Assembly (NCBI GenBank): GCA_944325105.1
Contig: CALUYW010000017.1
Location: 1-51,702, forward strand
Direction: 5' to 3'
Source: Candidatus Gastranaerophilales bacterium
GTDB taxonomy: Bacteria; Cyanobacteriota; Vampirovibrionia; Gastranaerophilales; Gastranaerophilaceae
Length of the DNA: 51,702 bases
Shown: positions 1-8,963 of the stretch, one piece after another
Layout: each line of letters opens with the position of its first letter
Position numbering within the stretch: the first letter of the stretch is position 1
The notes under the pieces: generated by a model
What the model was told of the DNA's origin: nothing
The model's database searches: none
The model's input: the letters and a program-made list of their open reading frames with translations, nothing else
Position numbers and translations under genes: made by a program

Positions 1-210
1 CATTATCAAAAACGTACGGGATAACCAACAGGATTTGAACAAAATGCAAAGTCTTGCTTTGCTCACAAGTTCGCAAAAGCCCTGTCATCCCGACCATTAT
101 CAAAAACGTACGGGATAACCAACAGGATTTGAACAAAATGCAAAGTCTTGCTTTGCTCACAAGTTCGCAAATGCCCTGTCATCCCGACCATTATCATTAT
201 CAAAAAAAAT
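1..210 (+). repeat. 94-bp tandem repeats built from a tRNA 3' end and inverted T-arm
   Basis: Two near-identical 94-bp units (1-94 and 95-188) and the start of a third (189) lie at the contig edge. Each unit has an inverted T-arm (ACAGGATTTGAAC), a small hairpin (GCAAAG-tcttg-CTTTGC), then a direct T-arm/acceptor end (CCTGTCATCCCGACCA) identical in its acceptor part to the tRNA-Pro at 304-380. The arms CGGGAT/ATCCCG, ACAGG/CCTGT and GAAC/GTTC can pair across a unit, so each unit can fold back into a long tRNA-like hairpin. The same architecture, with different sequence, recurs at the other contig edge. The assembly probably ends here because of the repeat. Confidence 0.85.
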
Positions 211-213
211 TCT

Positions 214-303
214 CGGGATGTAGCGCACGTTTTGCGCAAAGCGCGAAACAAAAGGTATAAAATACCAAGCTGCGTCCACAATATTGACAGTTAAATATTT
301 TCT
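214..303 (+). repeat. 5' fold-back element upstream of tRNA-Pro(CGG)
   Basis: A copy of the tRNA 5' end (CGGGATGTAGCGCA, 214-227) lies 90 bp before the real tRNA start at 304. It is followed by a hairpin (GTTTtGCGC-aaa-GCGCgAAAC) and then an exact 12-bp inverted copy of the tRNA D-arm (TACCAAGCTGCG, 263-274). An AT-rich stretch joins it to the tRNA. A homologue with compensating hairpin changes precedes tRNA-Pro(GGG) at 51461. It could act in tRNA processing or transcription, or be a relic of a mobile sequence that targets tRNA genes. Confidence 0.75.
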
Positions 304-380
304 CGGGATGTAGCGCAGCTTGGTAGCGCACCGTGTTCGGGTCGCGGGGGTCGCAAGTTCGAATCTTGTCATCCCGACCA
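304..380 (+). tRNA. tRNA-Pro (anticodon CGG)
   Basis: A complete 77-nt cloverleaf can be drawn. The acceptor stem is CGGGATG/CATCCCG, the D-stem is GCGC/GCGC, the anticodon stem is CCGTG/CGCGG with loop TTCGGGT, and the T-stem is GCAAG/CTTGT with loop TTCGAAT. The discriminator A is followed by an encoded CCA. Both proline tRNAs in the window encode CCA; the Lys and CAT tRNAs do not. Confidence 0.95.
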
Positions 381-387
381 TTTAATT

Positions 388-429
388 AATAAAAAATAAA
401 GAGCCTGCGGGGTTCATTTGCAGACTCTT
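388..429 (-). terminator. Rho-independent terminator of the TolC-like gene
   Basis: Read on the minus strand, AAGAGTCTGC pairs with GCAGGCTCTT and is followed by TATTTTTTATT. It lies about 30 nt past the stop codon of the outer-membrane channel gene and also separates it from the tRNA-Pro on the other strand. Confidence 0.75.
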
Positions 430-460
430 GTTGCGGACTTTGGATTGAAAAGGAATTGAA

Positions 461-1870
461 TTAAATTTGTGCTCCGCACGCTTTATATAAACCTATGTAA
501 TCGACCAGATATTCAACTTTCTGGCTTGCTGCAAGCTGGTTTATGCTAAGCAGGTTTTCTCTGAATTGAATTAAGTCGAGTTTCGATATTACTCCTTCGT
601 TGTATTTCATTTCATTGTAGTTGTAATGTTTTTCTTCTAGCTCTTCTTGCTGCAGTGTTTGTTGCAGCTTGTCCCAGTCCATTCTGGCACTGACCATAGC
701 GTCATTTACTTCTTGCAGGGCTACAAGATTGGTTTTTAGGTAGCTTTGTAAAAGTCTTTCATACTGTGCTTTTTTAAGTCTTAAGTTGGCCAGTCTTTGT
801 CCGCCTGTAAATATCGGAAGTATGGCGCCTGCTCCAAGTGACCAGAGCATGTTTTTTGTAGTCATCAGGCTGCCAAAGTCTTTTATACTGTTGAAAAATA
901 CCAAGCCGCTCAGGTTTATTGTCGGTAAAAATTCCTTTTTTGCAACTCTAATATCTATACCCGCCTTTTCAAGCATTTTTTCCGCTTTTAGGTAATCGGG
1001 GCGGTTTTCAATTACTTGTGATGGTATTTCGGCAGGAATTTTGTTTAAAACGACAAGCTCATCAAGACTTATTCTTTTAAGAGTATTAATATTTTCAGGG
1101 CTTTCGCCAATAAGCACAGCGAGTTGTCTTAAAATCTTTTCACGTTGTTTTTTTAATTCTATTAAATCGCTCTGTCCGTTAACAAGTGCTTGATTTGCCC
1201 TTATGGTATCTGAAGTCGAAACAAGACCTTCCCTGTTGCTCATTAGCATAAGGTCGTATATTTGTTGTCTTTGCCTATTTATTTCTTCCTGAAGTTCAAT
1301 CGCTTTATCGGCTTTAACTGCGTTAAAATACGCAGTACCTACGGCAGAAGCTACGGCAATATAGGCTGCCCTTTCATCAATTATCGAAGCTTCGTATTGT
1401 TTTTGCACTGATTTTGTCTTATCTCGGTTTTTTAAGAATATATCCGCCTCATAGTTTGCAATGCCAGGCAGTGCAAAAGCCCCTACAGAATCAGAAATCC
1501 CGGGAAGTTTAACAAGGGCTGGAGAAAATCCTACGCCTATTTGCGGTAACTCTGCACCAAATTGAATTTTATAGTTTTGATAGTATTCATTTGTGCTAAT
1601 TGTTGCAATTTTCATGTCATGGTTTTTTTGCAGCGCGCGAGCTATGTATTCATTTAAGTAAGGGTCTTGAAAATCAGCCCACCAGTCGGTATTTACATAT
1701 TCAACTTTTGCCTTTAGTTCCGGAGTTTTTTCTTTTTTATTTTTACCAAAAAGTTTCTTTTCTTTTTTTGTTTTCGGTTGGTCTTTTACGGTTTCATCTA
1801 TTGCTAAAACAGGCGTGCTAAAAACCGTACAAAACATTATAAGTATTGCTAATGCTGTTAATTTTTTCAT
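461..1870 (-). CDS. TolC-family outer membrane efflux protein
   Basis: The 469-aa protein starts with a clear signal peptide (MKKLTALAILIMFCTVFSTP, cleavage near VLA). A charged Lys-rich linker follows, then an OEP/NodT-type body with long amphipathic helices (heptad-rich stretches around residues 160-250 and 360-450). By family knowledge it forms a trimeric outer-membrane channel that exports drugs or metabolites with a periplasmic adaptor and an inner-membrane pump. It is divergent from a MarR-HlyD pair, which supplies the regulator and adaptor. AAGGAT lies 6 nt before the ATG as ribosome binding site. No pump gene (MFS, ABC or RND) is present nearby, so the pump is probably encoded elsewhere. 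The substrate cannot be told from the sequence. Confidence 0.9.
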   Translation of the reverse strand: MKKLTALAILIMFCTVFSTPVLAIDETVKDQPKTKKEKKLFGKNKKEKTPELKAKVEYVNTDWWADFQDPYLNEYIARALQKNHDMKIATISTNEYYQNYKIQFGAELPQIGVGFSPALVKLPGISDSVGAFALPGIANYEADIFLKNRDKTKSVQKQYEASIIDERAAYIAVASAVGTAYFNAVKADKAIELQEEINRQRQQIYDLMLMSNREGLVSTSDTIRANQALVNGQSDLIELKKQREKILRQLAVLIGESPENINTLKRISLDELVVLNKIPAEIPSQVIENRPDYLKAEKMLEKAGIDIRVAKKEFLPTINLSGLVFFNSIKDFGSLMTTKNMLWSLGAGAILPIFTGGQRLANLRLKKAQYERLLQSYLKTNLVALQEVNDAMVSARMDWDKLQQTLQQEELEEKHYNYNEMKYNEGVISKLDLIQFRENLLSINQLAASQKVEYLVDYIGLYKACGAQI

Positions 1871-1902
1871 TGCTATCCTTTTAGTTGCATTTTTTATAAC
1901 AG

Positions 1903-1934
1903 TATGCTAGCATAAGATTGTTGCATTTGCAACA
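1903..1934. promoter_or_regulatory. Two palindromes between tolC-like and marR: likely MarR operator
   Basis: The divergent intergenic region contains a perfect 12-bp palindrome, TATGCTAGCATA (1903-1914), and a perfect 7-2-7 inverted repeat, TGTTGCATTTGCAACA (1919-1934). The latter has the TTGCA..TGCAA shape of known MarR sites. It overlaps a possible -35 (TTGCAT, 1921-1926) with a weak -10 (TACAAC, 1944-1949) in front of the marR gene. Binding there would let the regulator repress both transcripts. This is an inference from position and symmetry. Confidence 0.6.
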
Positions 1935-1965
1935 TGTATTTTTTACAACAATATACGAGCTACAC

Positions 1966-2445
1966 ATGACAACCAAAGAAAAAGAATTGAAAATAATGCA
2001 TTATACGGATTCTCCATCGTATGAGTTGGAGTTAACTTCAAAATATTGCAAAGCACTGTTGATAAAACTATTTAATCAGGTGTGTTCGGAAATTTCTCCC
2101 GAAGAGTTTGCGGTTTTGGATACTGTTTCATGTCATAGAGGTTTGTGTCAGAGGGATTTAGCTAAGCTTATTCTAAGAGATAGGGCAAATACCGGTAGAG
2201 TGCTTGATTCTCTTGAGAAAAAAGGTTTTATTGTACGTAGCAATGATACAAAAAACAACAGGCTTGTAAGAATTGTAAATATAACTCCGTCAGGCGAAGT
2301 AATATTAAATGAGCTTACTCTTCGTTTTCAGCCGATTCATGAAAAAATGTGTAAAATATTCAGTAAGGAAGATTTACTTATATTAAGTGCTTCGCTTAAA
2401 AAAGTAAGAGAAGCAATTTCGCAAATTGTAGATATGCAGATATAG
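1966..2445 (+). CDS. MarR-family transcriptional regulator
   Basis: This is a 159-aa winged-helix protein. The central part (SCHRGLCQRDLAKLILRDRA, then a recognition helix and wing 'LEKKGFIVRSNDTKNNRLVRIVNIT') is the standard MarR wHTH, flanked by dimerisation helices. I chose the ATG at 1966; an upstream TTG at 1918 would extend the protein through the operator-like repeat, and an ATG at 1996 is also possible. The gene is followed 8 nt later by the HlyD-type adaptor and lies divergent to the TolC-like channel. This is the usual layout for a ligand-relieved repressor of an efflux system. Ligand unknown. Confidence 0.9.
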   Translation: MTTKEKELKIMHYTDSPSYELELTSKYCKALLIKLFNQVCSEISPEEFAVLDTVSCHRGLCQRDLAKLILRDRANTGRVLDSLEKKGFIVRSNDTKNNRLVRIVNITPSGEVILNELTLRFQPIHEKMCKIFSKEDLLILSASLKKVREAISQIVDMQI

Positions 2446-2453
2446 AGGTATAT

Positions 2454-3452
2454 ATGTCAGAAGAAGCAAAAGAACAAACAGTTAATGAAGAAGTCAAAGA
2501 AAAGAAAATTAATAAAAAAGTCTTGATATCTATTCTTGCTGTAGCGGCAGTTATTACAGGCTTTTTTGTACATAATTCGCTAAAATACCAATCAACCGAT
2601 GATGCCTATGTGGAGACTACAACTGTTCAGGTTGCACCAAGAGTTTCAGGGCAAATAATTGAAGTGTACATTGATGACAACCAAAGGGTTAAAGAGGGAG
2701 ATTTGGTCGCAAAAATTGACCCTGCTGATTATGAAATAAAACTTGAGCAGGCTCAGGCAAAGTATGAAAAGGAACTCCTTGACCAGAAGAATGCCCTAGC
2801 TGCAAGAAAAGCTGCAAATTCTGAAATATCGGCTGCTAAAGCGGATTTGGTAAGATACACCAACTTATATAAGGGTGGTGCGGTTTCAAAGCAGATGCTC
2901 GACGCCGCTCAAACTCGCTACGATAACGCCGTTGCAAGACAAACAAGCGCTGAACAAGCGGTTATGTCAGCAGGCAAAAATTCAAAAGTAGCCGATGCCG
3001 AGATAAAGGAGCTTAAAGCGCTTCGTGACCAAGCGAAATTAAACCTTTCTTATACAAATATTTACGCCCCGCAAAGCGGTACTGTTTCAAGCAGAAAAGT
3101 TGAAAAAGGCATGTATGTGAATGTTGGCTCACCCCTGTTCACTATAGTTCCCGATGATGTTTGGGTTGTTGCTAATTTTAAGGAAAATCAACTCCGTCAT
3201 ATGCACCCCGGGCAAAGTGTTGAGATAAAAGTTGATACATATCCAAATAAAAAATTCAAAGGTAAAATTGATTCAATTCAAAGAAGTTCAGGTGCTAAAT
3301 CCAGTATGTTTCCGCCGGAGAATGCTGTAGGCTCGTTTGTAAAAATAGTTCAAAGAATTCCTGTAAAAATTGTCTTTGATGAACCGATTGATAAGGATGT
3401 TTATAACATAGTTCCCGGCATGTCGGTTGTTCCAAAAGTAAAAGTTAAGTAA
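2454..3452 (+). CDS. HlyD/EmrA-type membrane fusion protein
   Basis: The 332-aa protein has a short cytoplasmic Lys/Glu-rich N-terminus and one transmembrane helix (about residues 25-43). The motif 'STDDAYVETTTVQVAPRVSG' follows, then a first biotinyl-lipoyl half, a coiled-coil hairpin (about 95-195), a second lipoyl half ('YAPQSGTVSSRKVEKGMYV') and a beta-barrel. This is the EmrA/HlyD_D23 arrangement of periplasmic adaptors that join an inner-membrane pump to TolC. GAGGT lies 6 nt before the ATG. It is co-transcribed with the MarR gene. The EmrB-type MFS partner that usually follows is absent; the next gene is convergent. Confidence 0.92.
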   Translation: MSEEAKEQTVNEEVKEKKINKKVLISILAVAAVITGFFVHNSLKYQSTDDAYVETTTVQVAPRVSGQIIEVYIDDNQRVKEGDLVAKIDPADYEIKLEQAQAKYEKELLDQKNALAARKAANSEISAAKADLVRYTNLYKGGAVSKQMLDAAQTRYDNAVARQTSAEQAVMSAGKNSKVADAEIKELKALRDQAKLNLSYTNIYAPQSGTVSSRKVEKGMYVNVGSPLFTIVPDDVWVVANFKENQLRHMHPGQSVEIKVDTYPNKKFKGKIDSIQRSSGAKSSMFPPENAVGSFVKIVQRIPVKIVFDEPIDKDVYNIVPGMSVVPKVKVK

Positions 3453-3453
3453 T

Positions 3454-4446
3454 TTAGCTTGCTTTTGTTGGCAAATGAATACTGAACTCTGCGCCCTTAT
3501 TTTCTTCGCTTGCGACAGTTATTCTGCCATCAAGTGTGCCTATTATCTTGTTTGAAAGATAAAGCCCCAGTCCCATGCTGGCTTTTGAGTACAATTCGGC
3601 GGCACAGTAATATTTGTTAAAGATTTTATCTATATTTTCCTTAGATATACCGACTCCGTAGTCTTTGACTCTAATTACACAGCTTGTATCGTTGTTCTCA
3701 AGCGTAATATCTATGTATTCTGAGTTTATGCCGTAGGAAATAGCGTTTAGTATAAGGTTTTGAATAACTCGTTTGAGTAAAAGTACATCTGTATCAAATG
3801 TATAATTTGGTTCAAGATAGTCATATAGTCTTATTTTTTTGTTATGAAGAGTTGCTATTGAGTTTGCTTGCGCTATTATGTCATCTGTAAGGTTTCTGAG
3901 GTTTATGCCTTGTTGAATTTTTGGGACAAAACCTTTTTTTTCAAATTTGTGAGAATCAAGAAGTGATTCCACAAGGTGCCTTAAGTCATGGTTTGAGATT
4001 TTTATGTTTTTAATCGCGTCTTTTTGTTCGTCATTTAATGAACCGAACTTGTTATTCAAAAGTAAATCCAAGGTGTTATCCTGAGCAATTATAGGAACTT
4101 TTAGGTCATGAGTTAGCATTGCTATAAAGTCTTCTTTTATTTCATTATTTTCTTTTTCTTTTTCAACATATTCAATAATCATCTTATCCCTGTCAAGAAT
4201 ACTCTCTAAGAGACTATTAAGACTTTTGGATAGTTCATTTGTCAGGGGAGAGGTTCCGTTTTGTACTTTTACTTGCAGATTACCCCATCTGGCTGAAGAT
4301 ATGCACTGCGAGAGAGATTTTAGGTATTTTATATTCTGCTGATATTTGGTTACAAGTCTTGTGTATTTTGATATGAGTATTGTACAAATTATTGTCATTA
4401 AGGCTATTAAAAACCATGTCGCAAAAATTACACCGATATTAATCAT
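3454..4446 (-). CDS. Membrane-bound sensor histidine kinase
   Basis: This 330-aa kinase has one N-terminal transmembrane helix (residues 4-26), a linker with possible coiled coil, and a HisKA domain with the phospho-acceptor in 'FIAMLTHDLKVPI' (H113). The HATPase_c domain shows an N-box (LILNAISYG), G1 (VKDYGVGIS) and G2 (GLGLYLSNKI). I start it at 4446 because GAGGT sits 6 nt upstream; the upstream in-frame ATG at 4476 has no such site. It lacks a large periplasmic sensor, so it probably senses a membrane or cytoplasmic signal. No response regulator is adjacent (orphan kinase). It ends 1 bp from the convergent HlyD gene. Confidence 0.88.
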   Translation of the reverse strand: MINIGVIFATWFLIALMTIICTILISKYTRLVTKYQQNIKYLKSLSQCISSARWGNLQVKVQNGTSPLTNELSKSLNSLLESILDRDKMIIEYVEKEKENNEIKEDFIAMLTHDLKVPIIAQDNTLDLLLNNKFGSLNDEQKDAIKNIKISNHDLRHLVESLLDSHKFEKKGFVPKIQQGINLRNLTDDIIAQANSIATLHNKKIRLYDYLEPNYTFDTDVLLLKRVIQNLILNAISYGINSEYIDITLENNDTSCVIRVKDYGVGISKENIDKIFNKYYCAAELYSKASMGLGLYLSNKIIGTLDGRITVASEENKGAEFSIHLPTKAS

Positions 4447-4558
4447 TTTTACCTCGTTTTTGTACAATATTAGCATATTTTAAAATCTTAATCTAAAACA
4501 TGCATAAAATAATTTTCAGGAGTTTTGTTACTTCAGATTGTGTTAGGAAGGTGGAAAT

Positions 4559-5524
4559 ATGAAAATTCAAACAATGTTTTTTGGTCCTCAGAATTATGCC
4601 CAGAATGTTAGAAGTGTAAACAGTTCTAATGTTAATTCAAACCCTGTAAGCAAGAGTAATTATTGTGACCTGAATTTTGGTAATAATGATAAAGCTCATT
4701 ATGTCAGAGTATTTGACCCGGCAAAAGAAATTGTGGATGAACAAAAATACAGAAAAGAGCTCCTTGGTAGATTTTATGTACCGGTTAAAGATGATAACGG
4801 CGAAATAGTTACCAATAAAAAAGGAGAACCTGTCACAGTGCTTGACCCAAAGATTAAAGGTGCTCTTGATTCAATGAAATTTGAGTTTAATGGTCCACAT
4901 GGAGAAAAATTTGAAGGCAGTATAAAAGATGCAATTGACAGATTTGTTATTTATGACAAAAATTCTCCCGCTTTTATACTTGGTGTGCTACATGGTTGTT
5001 CAAAAGAAAGCATAGAAGATATTGTAAAATACGGGCCGGATATGCGAAAAACTACAAGGTCTGTTTTTGGTCCCGGTATGTACTTTGCTGTTGGTGAAGG
5101 CGATGCTCAAGATTATTCAAGTGCAAAACTTATTGCTAATCTTATCAGAACTACAAGACCAAATGGTGAATTGGGAAAATTTGTGAGATTTGATGGTGCT
5201 TTCTATGAAAATATAAAAAATCAGCAAGTCATGTCTGCTCTTGGTGATATTTTGGCAATTGAACCTGAGCCAAAAGAATATGACCCGTTTATACCACACT
5301 ATATTGCAATGGCAAAGGCAGAAACCCCGTTTAATGTATTGGATGAATATTGCAGAAACGTAATCTGTGATGACCTTGGTATTGATGTAGGCTACGGAAG
5401 TGCAAGAGGGTATCATGATTGCTTTGTTGTATTCAATCCTGACGTTGTTCAAAAACCTGCAGACTATGGCTCTGAAACTTTAAACAGAAATGACTACAGT
5501 TATAGTGCTTACTATGGTTATTAA
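4559..5524 (+). CDS. Putative PARP-like ADP-ribosyltransferase domain protein
   Basis: This 321-aa protein has no signal peptide. After a low-complexity Asn/Ser-rich N-terminus (with an NFGN motif near 39), the C-terminal half shows the three landmarks of the PARP/ART H-Y-[E/D] fold in order. These are 'LHGCSKESIEDIVKYG' (H145; compare HGT...I...G), 'FGPGMYFAVGEGDAQDYSSA' (G173, Y175; compare G.GiYFA......Y) and 'DCFVVFNPDVVQKPADY' near the end (residues 287-303; compare EYvvYdp.qi.PeY). The third catalytic position would be D287 rather than Glu. NAD-dependent transfer to protein or nucleic acid is therefore plausible but inferred from motifs only. AGGAAGGTGG precedes the ATG. It stands alone between a kinase and mntP. 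Confidence 0.5.
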   Translation: MKIQTMFFGPQNYAQNVRSVNSSNVNSNPVSKSNYCDLNFGNNDKAHYVRVFDPAKEIVDEQKYRKELLGRFYVPVKDDNGEIVTNKKGEPVTVLDPKIKGALDSMKFEFNGPHGEKFEGSIKDAIDRFVIYDKNSPAFILGVLHGCSKESIEDIVKYGPDMRKTTRSVFGPGMYFAVGEGDAQDYSSAKLIANLIRTTRPNGELGKFVRFDGAFYENIKNQQVMSALGDILAIEPEPKEYDPFIPHYIAMAKAETPFNVLDEYCRNVICDDLGIDVGYGSARGYHDCFVVFNPDVVQKPADYGSETLNRNDYSYSAYYGY

Positions 5525-5546
5525 ATTTTTGCGCTAAAATAATCTT

Positions 5547-6098
5547 GTGGATAATCTTGAACTTGTTATTTTAGCATTAGCACTTTCAGTCGATGCGGGA
5601 GCGGTTTCGTTCTCGCACGGCTTGGTGTTTGAAAAAAATAGGGTGAAAAACTCTCTTTTACTTGCCTTTTTTACGGGTTTTTTTCAATTTTTAATGCCTG
5701 TTTTGGGTTTTCTTTTTGCAGGCATGATATATTCATATGTTAAACAGGTAAGCTCTTACATTGCTTTTCTGATATTTTTTGCATTAGGAATGAAATTTAT
5801 TTATGATGCAATTTTTGATAAAGGCAAGGAAACGCAAGGTCTTTGCTGTATTTCTATCAGTTGCCTTTTCTCTCTTGCAATAGCAACAAGTATTGATGCT
5901 CTAGCGGCAGGTGTGAATTTATGTTTTCTTGAGGCAAATATAATTAAATCATCAATTATAATAGGTCTTGCCACATTTCTTGTATCTGTATTTTGTTTTG
6001 TATTGGGTCAGTTTTTTAAGAAATTTCCCTCAAAATACCTTGAAATTTTATCAGGGCTGATTTTGATTTTTTTGGCTATAAAAGGGCTTATAAAATAA
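5547..6098 (+). CDS. MntP-like manganese exporter family membrane protein
   Basis: The 183-aa, six-helix membrane protein has the duplicated family motif: 'ALALSVDAGAVSFSHG' in helix 1 and 'ATSIDALAAGV' in helix 4. Each carries the Asp thought to bind the metal. The length matches MntP (about 190 aa). Family role: efflux of Mn2+ from the cytoplasm. It starts at GTG 5547; no good ribosome binding site or in-frame ATG is visible, so the start is uncertain. No Mn riboswitch (yybP-ykoY type) is evident in the 22-nt gap after the preceding gene, so it may be co-transcribed with that gene. Confidence 0.8.
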   Translation: MDNLELVILALALSVDAGAVSFSHGLVFEKNRVKNSLLLAFFTGFFQFLMPVLGFLFAGMIYSYVKQVSSYIAFLIFFALGMKFIYDAIFDKGKETQGLCCISISCLFSLAIATSIDALAAGVNLCFLEANIIKSSIIIGLATFLVSVFCFVLGQFFKKFPSKYLEILSGLILIFLAIKGLIK

Positions 6099-6134
6099 TT
6101 TTTTGTAATTATTAATTTTTTGTTTATTTTTTAG

Positions 6135-8039
<1,905 letters not shown>

Positions 8040-8063
8040 TTTTCTAAAGTTTCATAAAAGACT

Positions 8064-8090
8064 AAAGCGGCAGATATCTGCCGCTTTTTT
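8064..8090 (+). terminator. Terminator of dnaK
   Basis: A perfect palindrome, GCGGCAGATATCTGCCGC (8067-8084), is followed by six T's, 25 nt after the dnaK stop. It is a classic Rho-independent terminator. Confidence 0.93.
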
Positions 8091-8166
8091 GTACCTGAGT
8101 AATTCAGGTGATTTATTAATTTAAAAAATATTTTATAATATTCTTAATCGCTTATTTTAGTTTTTG

Positions 8167-8188
8167 ACCTTTCTTGAAATAGAAAGGT
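8167..8188 (+). promoter_or_regulatory. Hairpin covering the ribosome binding site of the next gene
   Basis: ACCTTTC (8167-8173) can pair perfectly with GAAAGGT (8182-8188) across an 8-nt loop. The second arm contains the AAAGG ribosome binding site of the ORF starting at 8196. Such a stem could dampen translation or make it temperature- or partner-dependent. Inferred from sequence only. Confidence 0.4.
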
Positions 8189-8195
8189 TTTTAAC

Positions 8196-8867
8196 ATGTC
8201 AAAATCCGGAAAAGATTATGTTTACTACAATCCATCCTCATCTATTAAGGTAAACGGACAGGATAAAGCAGGTGTTAACATCACAAACACGGGTACTACG
8301 GGCTATTACAATATGGATGATGATGAGAAAAAAGCATATGACTATGCTTCAAAAGAGTTTGCGCTGAATTTGCCCAATCTGAATGTATTTTCTGCCGATA
8401 CCCAAAGAGATTTTGATAATCAGGTGCAGGCGTTTATTAACCAAGGCGTAGATGAAATAAATGATATTTATACGCCCATGCTTCAAGACTTGCAAAATGA
8501 TATTGCCTCTCGCTTTGGTAATTTGGATAATTCCGTATTTATGGATAACCTCTCAGAAATAGAAGATAAGCGAGCAGAAGCAGTGTCGGATTTGGCGCAG
8601 AGTGCACAATCTTATAAGCAGGATTTAATAAATAACGAACTTGCAAATCGTTACCAGTATTTGGATTATCTAAATGATTATCGCCAGCAGATAATTTCAA
8701 ACATTCTAAACACGCTATCCGCAGGTCAAAATCTGTCGAACACTGCAAATTCTTACTATTCGTCACTAAACGGAATAATAAGCAACAGTAACAATAATAA
8801 CGGATTTAACTTCCAAAACATTATTGACTCTGCTCTAAATACCGCACTATCTACAATAAGAAGATAA
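8196..8867 (+). CDS. Hypothetical cytoplasmic protein, helical
   Basis: This 223-aa protein is not recognised. It has no signal peptide or transmembrane helix. The N-terminus is Ser/Asn/Tyr-rich, the middle (about 60-165) is helical with many Asp, Gln and Asn ('EIEDKRAEAVSDLAQSAQSY'), and the end is Asn/Ser-rich. The composition suggests an elongated helical protein, perhaps a coat- or filament-like one, but no motif supports a function. It is a single-gene unit between two Rho-independent terminators. Its ribosome binding site lies in a hairpin arm. Confidence 0.7.
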   Translation: MSKSGKDYVYYNPSSSIKVNGQDKAGVNITNTGTTGYYNMDDDEKKAYDYASKEFALNLPNLNVFSADTQRDFDNQVQAFINQGVDEINDIYTPMLQDLQNDIASRFGNLDNSVFMDNLSEIEDKRAEAVSDLAQSAQSYKQDLINNELANRYQYLDYLNDYRQQIISNILNTLSAGQNLSNTANSYYSSLNGIISNSNNNNGFNFQNIIDSALNTALSTIRR

Positions 8868-8883
8868 AAACATTAAGTTTTTG

Positions 8884-8913
8884 GCGGAAATATTAAAATA
8901 TTTCCGCTTTTTT
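8884..8913 (+). terminator. Rho-independent terminator
   Basis: The perfect inverted repeat GCGGAAATATT-aa-AATATTTCCGC (8884-8907) is followed by six T's. It ends the single-gene unit at 8196-8867. Confidence 0.92.
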
Positions 8914-8963
8914 ATTTGTGTTGTATTATATTATATGAATAGCAGAAGTTAATGGAGGCACAC

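Noticed and set aside
1-210. Possible CRISPR array at the contig edge
   Set aside because: Units are about 94 bp and repeated in full, with no variable spacers; the content is tRNA T-arm and acceptor sequence.
54-381. Short ORFs over the left repeats on both strands
   Set aside because: They are translations of tRNA-derived repeats without ribosome binding sites.
5117-5452. 111-aa ORF antisense to the ART-like gene
   Set aside because: It is the shadow of a well-supported gene, with no family match or ribosome binding site.
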